Below are positions 50,501 through 62,500 of a DNA stretch of 64,000 nt, in pieces. This stretch comes from Gambelia wislizenii. Its lineage: Eukaryota; Chordata; Lepidosauria; Squamata; Crotaphytidae. How positions within the stretch are numbered: the first letter of the stretch is position 1; each line of letters starts with the position of its first letter. A program made the translations under genes and the position numbers. Below the pieces are notes generated by a model. The model saw nothing but the letters and a program-made list of their open reading frames with translations, was not told the DNA's origin and made no database searches. The stretch is from positions 158,321,001 through 158,385,000 of the forward strand of contig JAUMIR010000001.1 in NCBI GenBank assembly GCA_030847615.1, read 5' to 3'.

Positions 50501-53500
50501 TAGCATTGCACTATGACTGTGGAGACCAGGGTTTGACTCAGTCATGAATACCCACTGGCTGACCTTGGGGAAGTCACACTCTCTCAGCCTCAAAGGAAAT
50601 CAAAGGCACACCCCCTTTGAACAAACCTTGCCTAGAAAATCCTATGGTAGGTTCACCTTAGTCAGAAATGACTTGAAGGCACATAGGCAAACACACAAAT
50701 TCCTTTTTCAGGTAGGACTCAGTTGGCAGCAAGGGGAGGAAGCTGAAGAAGACCAAGGGGGAAAGGGAGGGAGGGGAGAGAAACCAAGACATGTTAAGAG
50801 TAGCTGGAAAGATGGGATGGAGGGGATCTGTGTGGAAGGAAGGAAGGAGAGAGAGAGAGAAAAAGTAAGAAAGAAGGAAGGCAAAGAAAGAAGGAAGGAA
50901 GGGAGAAACAGGGGGGATAAAAAGTGAGAAAAAAGGGAGGGAGAGAGAGAGAAAGAAAGAAGCCCTTTCTGAAGAGAGAGCAGGGGAGAAAAAGAAGGAA
51001 AGAGATGCCTGCCCCCCCACACACACTCACCCCTCTCCGACACACGCTTGGCTGGCTTGCCTTTTGACGATCCTGGGAGGAGGAGGCAAGGGAGCAACAA
51101 ACTCACTCCAGCTTCAGCCACACAAAAAAAGCTCCATCTTTCTCTTTCTAGTTTGGGATACACTTTTTTTTTTAAGCCAGCAGGAGGTTTTTCAGGAGGA
51201 GGGTTAAGATGGTGGGGGTGGGGCCCTCTGGCTGTGTGAGGCCCCCCACAGATGCTGATTTGGCAGTATGGTTAAGCCAGCCCTGCTGTGTCTTGATTTC
51301 TGAAATCCAACTTAATACTTTATTAAATGAACATTTGTGTGTTGCTTTTACATCTCTTTTTGAAAAGCAATATAAATAAATACAATAGCATCACATATTA
51401 TATGGCAGAAATACTGTTTCAAATATTAAACAGTACTGTATGCTTTTTGGTCCACAAACCCAGCAGTTATTGTAAAAAAAGAACCATTAAAGCCTTTGTA
51501 GGAATAATCTAGCTTATTTTAATGTCTTAAAGGACTTAAGGCAAACTTGAAAGTTGTGTATCTTTGGACTCCAATAGTTGATCCAAATATGATGGCATAT
51601 ATGCTACAGAGTACCAATTCGGCTTGAGGGGCAAAAATGGGAAAGTACCAAAGTGGCTGACTTCCATCCTAACTAAAATGGGTATATATATGATGAGTGT
51701 ACAGTATTTCTTTTTAACTAACATCTGTTGGAGATGAGGGGGAGCACAAGTAAAAAGAGAATACCTTGATATTGTCTTTATTAGTACCAAACTATATTGT
51801 TCAGCACTATTTTTGAAGTATTTTGAAATATTTTTGGCAACATCCTGCCCCACAATAAGATCTTACCTGGAAACTTACTTACCATGATTTAATGTTTTCC
51901 CTAAGTCCTATATAAACTCAAGTGACTCCACTATATGCTTGTAATAAAAACAAAGGATCTGGGTTGCCCAGTTGTATTAAGTACTTTAATGGTGGTTAAA
52001 ACTAGTCATATGTCTCTTCATTAAAAAATTCTTAGTTCTGAGATGGATGTTTAGCCCATAAACACTTCCATCTATGAGGACTCTGTGTATGGTCATGGCT
52101 CTTCTTGTTTTCTTTCCTATGGAGTTTTCATATTGTGAGCCTGTATGTTATATGGGGAAACAGCAAAACCCCTTTTTATTATTTTAATGATAAACTACAG
52201 ATGCTTTGAGACAAATCCTGTATGTGTGCAGTCTTGGATTTCTAATGAGTAGTGCATCAATTAGATTTCACTGGAAATTTTTTTACATACGTAAACCAGC
52301 AAATAGCTATGTGATCTGTCATATTACTAATCTCAATTTGTATTTGTTTTTTAGTTTTTATTTTTTTATTTTGCACATTTGTCTTTTTTTTTTTTTTAAA
52401 GAGAAGCACTTTCAGTGATGGCATAGTGTACAGGAGAAAGCACATACTGCAGTATAGTCATGTACATGTCTACTCAGATGCCAGTCTCACTGAGTTCAGT
52501 GGGACTTATTCTCACTGTGTGTACAGTTGCGCTCTTGGAGGAACTAATGATGAACTGTTGTCAAATTTGCATATTCTCAAACTGGAAAGATTATCTGGAG
52601 GGCATTTCTTTATGTAGGATTGTCTCCTTGTTCAAAACATTTGTAAAGCATTCCTGAAGGCACACTGGTAAAGCTCTCCCATTGAAAACTGACCCCATAC
52701 CTGGCTGGTGACAGAGTAACAGAGAAAATCCAGGACCATTGTTTCCTTCCTCTTTGGAATGCTTGTACTGGAAACTGTTTTAAAGTCCTGTCTCTTTGCA
52801 AGAAACTATTGACCCTGTATCTCACTGCTTTCTTTTCAGGGGGTGAGCTTGGTCATTTCAGTCTCAAGTGAATGTGGGCGCATTTCTACTTTCTGACCAG
52901 TACAATTTCTAACCTAGCAATAGCACAGGCAATAACTTTTATTTCCAGTCAGTAGTTATTTGTGCTTGACAATAGAGAAATGGTGTTTAATTGTTTTTGC
53001 TGATTCATCTTGATATTCTTTATTATAAGGTGTTAGCTATTTTGTCCATGCAAGTACTCAGAGAACTTACATCCAGTGGTTCTGCTCAGACCCTGCGGGC
53101 AGATTTGTGATGTTAATGGGTTGCTGTTAGTGGGCCGATAGTACACCACCCTCCAAAAAAGATCAGAAGAAAATGATAGGGACAATTCTGTATTTTGCTG
53201 TACATTTTTGTAGAGAATTTATATGTACAGTGGGCCCTTGTTATCCGCTGTGGTTTGGTTCCAGGACACCCCGTGGATACCAAAATCCATGGATGCTTAT
53301 GTCCTATTATATACAATGGTGTAGTAATATGGTGTCCTTTATATAAAATGACAAACGGCAAGGTTTGCTTTTTGAATTTTTTTCCTGGAATATTTTCAAG
53401 CTGTGGATGATTGAATTTGTGGATACAGAATCCATGGCTACAGAAGGTCGACTTTATTTTTGTATTGCATTTTTTGCATTTTTTATTTATTTTTTTATTT

Positions 53501-56500
53501 ATTTAGTTATTTTTACCCTGCTCTTCAGCCACAAGGCTATCAGAGCAGCTTACAAATTGTTTTAAGCAATAGCTATTTACACATCTAACTGCATTAAACA
53601 GCTTCCAATGTGTGTTAGCTAATTGCCCCCACAAGCTGGGTACTCATTTTACCGACCTACGAAAGGATGGAAGGCTGAGTGAACCTTGGAGCCCGCTGGA
53701 ATCGAACTTGCAACTTGCAAGGTGGTGACTTGCAGTACTGGCATTTAACCACTGCGCCACCAGGGCATCTTTTTGTATTGTAGGTTTTCTCTCTCTCTTT
53801 TTGGATAGTGTGTAGCTATGGCAGGGGAATGCATGTGGGCTAAAGTTTAACGGGGGTGGGGGCACATTTAAGAGAACTGTTAGGCTCTGTATTCTGATGA
53901 AGAGGAAGGAGTTATTTCCCCCCCTCCTTTAAGTCACCACTTTGAATGTTTTAGCGGCACTAAATACAAATTTCTGAGCTCACTTCAATGGGCTGAAGTG
54001 GTCTGACTCCAGATTATTTTAAGAGTCATTTTTTTTTTATTGAGCCTGTTCGGCTGCTCTGTTCAGCAACTGAGACCTTGCATACTTCCTCCCCCTGCCA
54101 CACATACTTCTGAAGTTCAGCAGGCCTTTATACAAAAGATTACCTTTTAATCTGTGGCTCACAAATTATGGAATGTCTTTCTTAGGGAGGAACATATTAC
54201 TTCTTTTTTGCTCACCTTTTGGCAAGCATGAGCTAAAACATTTAAAAGTTTGAAGAGTTTAAGTGTGAAGAGTTTGAATCTTGAGAGTTCTTGTATTGAA
54301 CTAGTATTTTCCATTTTTTTCAGTTGAAATAATTTTATTTCCTTATTTAAGACAGACAAAAAGGATTTTATTTTTTGTTGTGTATCTCAGAATTTCCTTG
54401 TCACTGGTTTTTATACTTATATACTCAAATGAATTATTTTTAAATTCACCACCACTTGCCAGTTAACCACGACTTTTTGAATTAGAAAAACTTTGCACAC
54501 TTAGTTTGTCAGCTGGTGGTTTTGTTTAGGTCCTTACGTGTGATAGAGACAGAAACTGTAATCATTTAATTTCACAAATGTTTTCCTAAGAAGATAAACA
54601 TTTTAAAGTACCAAAAAGACATGGGCTTCATGAGCAAAGATTTTTTAATATAGTCTCAGGTAATGGAAACACTTGATTTTACTAACTTGCAAAATTAAAA
54701 ATTCTCTATAGCAGAGTGATTTACCTTTGGCCTTCTAAGATGTTTTGGACTTCAACTGTCACAATCACTTACCACTGAGCATGCTGGGTGAGGATGATAA
54801 AAGTTGTGGGTCTAAACATCTGGAGGACAAAAGTTTCTCACCCATGGTTTATAACAGTCAGTTGGAATGTCTACTTGTTAAAAAGAACCTTGTTTTCTTA
54901 CTGGTTATAAATTGACTTTATTTGGTGAGATTAGGCATGTGTTTCATGATTTTGCACTCAATGTCCTAAAGATGCTCCTGGATTTATTGCATAATTCTGG
55001 ACTGTGGAGGTAGCTAGAAATATTTCCTCACCTTTTTGTCTTATCAGGAGGATTAGATTCTTTAGAGATTCATACGTACTCTCAATAATACAGTGCAGAG
55101 CTATGTGATTTGATTACTACAGAGCATTCAAAGCGAGGCCTCCATTCTAAAAAATATTTTAGAAGAAGCTGTAGTAAGTTGAAGTTTATTTTAATGCTGA
55201 AGAAATGCCATCATGATTAGATGCTTCTTCACATATCTGTGGAGCTAACATATAGCAAGTGAAAATTGTCTCATGTAAGAGTAGCAAAAATATGGGCAAA
55301 GGTGTCACCTTACTCCCCTAAAAGGTAACAACTCATAGCTCAGAACAGGTAGGCAATATAGACCCCAGCTTTCTTGGTTCAGGAGTTTTATTACAAACAT
55401 AGAAAAATAAGCCATTTACAGAATAAACAAAGAATCTAATTACAAAGATAGACAAAAAGGCAATTGCAAAATAGTCAAAGTAACCAATTACAAATTTGAT
55501 AAAGCCAATTATAAAATAGACTTAAGTCTAAAGGCTAAGTACAAGCATGCTTGGGTTTTAGAATAGAGAGCTATAGATCTCTCTATTATAGGTGTCCTCC
55601 ATGATATAAGCATGATATAATTTAGTGCCCTCCATGGAAGAGACAACTTACTGGTCCAAGAGTACGTATGAATCTCTAAAGAATCTAATCCTCCTGATAA
55701 GACAAAAAGGTGAGGAAATATTTCTAGCTACCTCCACAGTCCAGAATTATGTAATAAATCCAGGAGCATCTTTAGGACATACATACATCATGAAACACAT
55801 GCCTAATCTCACCAAATAAAGTCAATTTATAACCAGTAAGAAAACAAGGTTCTTTTTAACAAGTAGACATCTTTAGAGATTCATACGTACTTTCTACATC
55901 CGTCAAATGAATACATGTGAATCATGGAGCATAGCAACAGGACTACATGCAACAGGAGGTCACAAACATGTCTGTCAACATATTTCAAAGGAAATACTTT
56001 CAAGTTACCTAGTGAAATGGCCAGCCATGCAAGAGTGACTCTGAAACATGACTTCTTAGTGGGCATAGTGACCGGCTTACTTCAAAGCAACTTCAGACAT
56101 GTTATTAATTGTCTTGTTGAGAGATGCCCCCCTCTTGACCTGCAGCTGTTAGGCAGAAATAACTTTAGATCTTTAGCACATGAAATGGGGTGGGTTTCTT
56201 TTCAATAAGAGCTTCCTTTCAGTAAGAATCTTATAATACAAAATGGATGCTGGAAGCCATTTAGATAGGCAGGCAGGTCCATCCTGTATAGGCCCAATGC
56301 TTGCTCTCAAGGGCATTTAAGAAAAGCAGAGCTGCTATATATTGAGTCAAACTGTTGTACAGCTAGCCCAATCGCACCTGTTCTTGACATTGATTCTTTG
56401 AGAACTAGCAGAGGCCTTAGTGCTGCTCTCAAAGATTGTGAGGCTTAAATCATGCACTTGCAGCTTGGGTGCAGGTCCCATTTAAATTCATATGTCTGAA

Positions 56501-59500
56501 CAAGAATGTTGACTAATAAGCAACTTCAAAAGTGTTTTTACGGCTGTGGTTATTAAAAAAAATAAACTGGGGCTTTTGTCATTCATAAGGTAGCTATATC
56601 CTTCTCCAAAACTCTTCCCAAAAGGAAAACTTTATCTGCATACCAGGAACACCATTGGGAAACGAGGCCAATGGTGTCTGTTGAAATGATACAGGATATA
56701 ATCAGTGGGCCCTTGTTATCTTGTTGCAGTCTGTCGATTATATCCATGTCTGTAGATTATATCCATGTTGGTTGTAATGTGTTAACTAGACTTCAGTTTT
56801 ATGGGCCATTGTGTTTCTGTGCTAAGGTATTGCCTGTGAAATAATTTAATGGTTACACTGTAGAATCCTCTGTGTGGGTTGGAATAGTTGATCTATGAAG
56901 GGATCTTTGAAAATTTAGGGCTCTGTGGTTCCAAATCAGGCATAACATCCAGCTTTGTACATGGTTAACCAGCAAACTTGTTTAATCACAGTGTGCATCT
57001 ATTTTATGTATAAAATAACTTAGGTATTGCTGACCAGAGTTCTCTGTGATCTGAAAAACAGTGGTGATAATGAAAAGTCTCCTTTTAAAGACTATGCAAT
57101 TGATGAACCGGTAATCTTGATGATATATCTACTTCTTTTTACCTTTGAAGGTTTTCTTCTTTGGTCACTGACTTTGTGGAAATCTGCTTATCTAGGCACT
57201 ATTTTTATCCTGGAATAGCTAAGGACACTGTTAATTGTTCTTAGTGTACTTACTTTCATTCTCATTGTAACAACAGCAAGAGCATGTTTGGGTTAAGTGG
57301 CTATGAAACCTGGAGAAAAGGGAAGATTGGTTAAATTGTGCTAAACTATTGCCATATATTAATACTGTGTGTCCCAGCTTTATGTTTTTTAACTACAGTT
57401 TTGAATGTAAAACAATGCCTTTTGACCTTTCTTAAAAACAAAAAGCCTAGTTACTTGTCTGGGCAAAAAAATCTGAAGGCATAATTTACCACTTTTGTGA
57501 ATTATTCAGACCTCTATCATAAACCTGTTTTTTAAAAAATACGTATTAAGTTGAAATTAGATGTTATGAGAGAAACAGAGCTGCTGCCACTCTCTCTTTC
57601 ATTCATATCCCCGCAGTGTCTTATAGAACACTGTGGACAGTCTTTTGCACCATGTGCCTTGCTCTCCCTCCCTCAGTGTGGGTGGTAGACACGGGAGATT
57701 TTCAGACCGCATTTTAGAGTGCCTAGGGCAGGAGGAGCTTTCGGGAGAGGGACGGCGATCTTGCGCAGCAGGGGGGCGTTTTCGGACGTCGTTGTCCCTC
57801 TCCCAAAACCATCCGTGTCACTTCCGTGAAGCTTCGGAAGCCGCAGAGCCATATTTTAATCACGGAGGTTGCCCATGATTAAAATATGGTGCTGAGGCTT
57901 CCAAAGCTTCATGGAAGTGACACGGATGGTTTCGGGAGAGGGACAACGGCATCCGAAAACGCCCCCCTGCTGCGCAAGATCGCCGTCCCTCTCCCGAAAG
58001 CTCCTCCCGCCCTAGGCACTCTAAAACGCGGTCTGAAAATCTCCACGGTGTGAATATAGTCTTCCATGCATTGTGTTAGTGAAACTTTCCCCAACTGGGT
58101 GCCCAAAACCTCTGGCATGGGTAATATGGGGGTAGTAGTCCAACACATATCAAGAGCACTATGTTGGAGGAAGCCTACTGTTACAGAAGTGGGATGCCAA
58201 GGATGAGAAACAGTAGCTTCATGGGCCTTTTATTAACATATAGTTCTGCCCTATGTTGCATCCCTACTTCAGTAAAGATGAGGGGAATTTGACTAAGCTA
58301 ATTGGGTTGAATGCACAAGCTCTAGTTATGCATGCAAATACCTATCCTAGTTTTATGGATTACTTTGACCAGTGAATGCCTGTGCTGTTGTTAACTTCTA
58401 ATGTATATACACTTTGGTTTAAAAGCATGTTCTTCATACTTTTGATTTTCCAATTAAAAAATAATAATAACCAATGAACACAGTTTCAGTAGCAGCATGA
58501 AAATGGTGTTCTCTTTCACATCTGTGTTATGGGATTAAGATTATAGCATGAGCATGCCTGTAAGTGGTTATGGGAAGTAAGAGAAGAGTTAAGGGACATA
58601 TTGGACTACCAAAGCAGTTGCTTACCCCCTTCTCCATTCCTTCTTTTTAAATGTAACTATTTCTTATGTATCTTAGGCTCCCAGTAGTCTTATGGAGACT
58701 CTTGAACAGCATCTAAACAGTTTGGAAGGAAAGAAAGGGAACAGGTATGTTGTGGATCTCTATGTCAGCTTGCTATACATGGATATAAACATCTAAACAC
58801 ATTCAGTAGTCTCAGACTGCACCAAACCCACTGTCTGCTGATTCTTCTCCATCAAGAAGGAGTAGTAGGGTATTTCTTACCGCCTTGCAAACAGTGAACA
58901 GAGTTTCCCAGCTCCTGATTGCTAATAACCCTCTATTCCTCCCTATCCCACAGCCATGCCTACTCTTTTCACTACCACCACTGTGGTCCTATTTCTCACG
59001 ACTAACATGGCCATTTACATTTGGGGATAGGTCATTTGAGATAGCCTAGCCATTTGCTATTTTTACAGGAGCAACCTTAGCACAGAATTATGCCAGCTAT
59101 ATCTGCATGAATGTGTAGTCACTCTCCATCCTTAATGAATGCTGCTGTAGTGCATTGCAACTCTTCTCCCTTTCAGAATACATAACACATTCATGTCCTA
59201 ATGCTAGCCTGCTGTTTATTTTCTGGCAAGAATAGCTGGCCTACTCAAGCTAATGTCCCTGAGACAGGCAGCATAAGGTAGCATTACAATGTCCTTTTCA
59301 ACTGAAGAAGTAGTTTCTGATCAGGAAACACCAACTATACATGTACTGAGTGTACATTTGCATGTTTGATTGCTTTTATTGTAACCCCATTCAGTGAGCC
59401 AAAGAAGTGGCAGTTTGCAACTGGTATTGATAAGTTGCCTTTTCCACAGCAGCTGCAAAATGAACATGAACTTTGCACTCTTTTAGTTGGGAGTGACCTT

Positions 59501-62500
59501 GAATGAGGAATTTCCACAATTACAAAGAAAAGGTTTCAGACTAATCTTTCTGAGCTGCCGTTTTGATTGTAGCATATATTGGTAGAGGTTTATTTTGTTT
59601 GGTTCATATGCATTTGCTATGCAACTTATAACTGATTCACATTTTACAATCCTTCTTAACAAAAAGACAAATGTAATTTACATTCTTTTCTTCTGTCTGA
59701 TCTTTTTTGGTGGCTCCAAAATTTGTGATGTTCACGACTTAAACTCACTGGTGTAATTTTTCAAGAGCATCATTGTACAGCGGCTGTTGTAAAACAGAAG
59801 ATAGATGAAATGTGTAATAATTTAATGCAGTCCTATTAAATTTGATTAAGACTATAATCCTAAACAGACTTTGGAGGAAGTCCAAATGAACTCAGCAGGA
59901 CCTGCATTTGAGTATACATGCCAAGGAAGGGACTTCATGTTTGCTAGCAGCATCAGCTGTTTTCATAAATTCAGGTTTATTCAGTTCTGCCTTACTAGGT
60001 GTATGTGTGTGTGCACATGTGTGTCTTCTAGAACTTTGTGTATAACATACCATGTATGTTGGGTGATGGTTTCAAAGCCTCTTGCCTAGATAAATATCTA
60101 AGCTACTTGTTCGTAACTTTAGGAAGAAGTGATACTAAGCTGTTAGTAATACATCCTTCTTTATATTTACCTCCCTTTTATTTATGCACATGGCTGTTTT
60201 GCAATTTAGTGAAGGGTAAGTAAATCTATACACTAATCTTTATGCATGTACCTGTGTTAGTTAGCCTCTCAGTGAAAGGGTGGGGCTTACCTAGTTTTAC
60301 TTTTCTAAATCCTAGTGTGTTGTCAATAGCTTCATCTGCATACAGACCCAGAACTTTGTCTTCAAGATAAAATGCCTATGAATTAGTCTTGTGAAAAAAA
60401 AAATGGAAACACTTTAATTTTGTTGGTCCCAATAAACTCTTGTCTAGAAAGCCATTTGTAGATTTTGGATCCTAATTTGAGGTTAGTTTTAAAAATAGAC
60501 AGTATATTGAATGTAGTATAATACACTAGTTGTGAAATATGGGTCTCTAGCGTGATTTATCTGTTAAGAGTAGTGTAGAGTCAGTGTGCTTTGAGTGTTG
60601 GACTTGGAGTCTGGAGACCTGGGTTCAATTTCCCACTCAGCCATGAGAAGGTACTGGTTGAGCTTGGTCAAGCCACACTCTCTTATCCTCAGAGGAAGGC
60701 AATGGCAAAGCTCCTCTTAATAAATCTTGCACAAAAAAAAAAAAAAACAACCCACACACCCTATGATAGGGTCATCCTGAGTTGGAGTTGGCTTGAAGGC
60801 ACATAACAACCAAAAAAACAGTAGAGGAAATGATGAAAAAATATTCATAAGAGAATGAAGTTGATCAGAAACACCTCTGATGATGAAGTTTCTATTTTAT
60901 GAAACTATTTCTATTCAGGTGTTTTGCACTGATAATTTTAAAAACTAACAGAATATGTATTTCCTGTTAACAGAGGCCTTTTTCTTAAATTATAAAAAAT
61001 TAGACATTTGTTTCTTATATTCAAAGTTATTTTAGAGATTTAAACTCTCTAATATAATCATACCCAAGTTTTGGTAGGACCAAATTGACTGTCCTTGATC
61101 AGTTAGATTCTTCAATAGATTGATAGTTCTGGTTTCCATTAGTTTCCACTAAATTCTGTTTAGATTAATTTGGAAGAACTACTCAAGTGGAACATTTGTA
61201 GAAATTTAGCAGAAAGCTAAAAACAGCTTTCATGAAGGGGATTGGCTCACCTTTCTCCATATGAGGCAACCCAATAGTCTAGTATTTTATCATGTAACAG
61301 AGAGTGACTGTCCCAAGGACCCAGGCAGAAGCTCCATTACCTGTCATGCTTAACTGGAGGAACCTGGGAACAGCTACATGCAAGGATCTGCTCATCTGCT
61401 GAGATATGCCATCTCCCTGTATATTTCATTGGTTGGTTGATATTTGTGATGGAGACTGTGGGGACCGCTGCCTATGCCACCATGGTCTCCACTAGTGACG
61501 ACCCTCTTGTGATTATTTAAACTTCTGCCATCATCAGGAGTGGAAGGGTGGGAAGTTTTATGAATTTATGATGTGTTATATCTTTCTCATTGGTAGTAAG
61601 AATACATAGAAGTTTTACTAATTATCAAGAAATGTATAGACTACTTCATAGTAAATACATGAGAAACCAGAGTATAAGAAATACATTTGACAAGAAGATA
61701 TAATTATCATGTAAATGGAGCAACGATTTGAGTTTCTTATAGATGGAAAATGTTTTATTGTTTTTTTTATAAAATTATAAATAATAAAAAAACCTGCTGC
61801 CACCATAAACAACACTGTAGCTGACCTTATCAGTAAGTGAATCTCAGCATAGCAACCTCCAATGGCATGTGTGTTTAAATAAAATAATTTACAGGTTTAG
61901 TCTCCCCTTATCTGGAATTTCGAAATCCAAAATATGTCAAAATCCATACTTTTTAGAGCACCAACATGATAGGGCAGCAGCAGAGGCAGGGAGGGAGATG
62001 GCATAGCCCATGTTCACAAGCAGTAGCTGCAGTGGCTGCTGCTCCTCCTCCTCCACTGCCACCCCCCTCCAGCTGAAGTAAGGTCTAGAGCAGCTGCTGC
62101 TGGTATCTGTCTCCAGCCTTGGCCCGGAAGAGATCCCCCCACCAAAAAATCCAGTCCCCTCTCCTCTCCCCACTGCTTCAGCTGCTGGAGCCCAAATCTC
62201 ATTCAGCCAACTCTGATAGGGACAGGATGGGGCTGCTTTCTCCTGCCCTCCCTCCCTGCGAGCATGTCTAGCCACCCAGCAACTGCAGAATGAGTGACCA
62301 GCTCTGGCACGTGCCCCACAGCTGCCACCTCTGGCTCCCCTAGGGCAAAATGAGTGAGTTTCTGGAGAAGAGAGAGCCCATCTCATGCAAGCAGTGGCTC
62401 ATGGCTGCTATCACGTGTGACAGATGAGCATGCAGGAGTAGCCATGGCATCAGAGGAGGGAAAGCCACCACCTCCTTCTCTTCCTCTTTCGCTGGGAAGT

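Larger units (their letters stand above)
48832..51285. mobile_element. hAT-like element carrying nested insertions
   Basis: The left end CAGGGCTGGTTTAAGG and the right end GTTAAGCCAGCCCTG are inverted repeats. The flanking 8-mers CATTGTCT and CTGTGTCT agree at 6 of 8 positions, as expected for an aged 8-bp hAT target duplication. GGGGCCCC-type sequence lies just inside both ends. The body is broken by a Tigger-like MITE (48946-49184), a CR1 tail (49310-49892), a smaller hAT MITE (50004-50346) and a SINE (50478-50697). No transposase is visible. Confidence 0.6.
45823..58676 (+). other. SNAP91: SNAP91 intron between coding exons 8 and 9, 12.9 kb
   Basis: The most repeat-dense intron. It has a SINE near 46250, a possible MITE at 47733-48825, the nested hAT-like element 48832-51285, a Tigger-like MITE and a SINE at 53228-53767, the large inverted repeat 54867-55870, the candidate exon at 57024 and the palindromic MITE at 57690-58050. 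Stretches 46430-47730 (apart from a short ACTGCCCAGATG foldback near 46815 and (AATA)n near 47495), 51290-53220, 53770-54860 and 55900-57020 show no gene that I recognise. Confidence 0.9.

Noticed and set aside
50658..51163. Minus-strand open frames rich in Ser, Phe and Leu
   Set aside because: They are translations of the polypurine/polypyrimidine tract.
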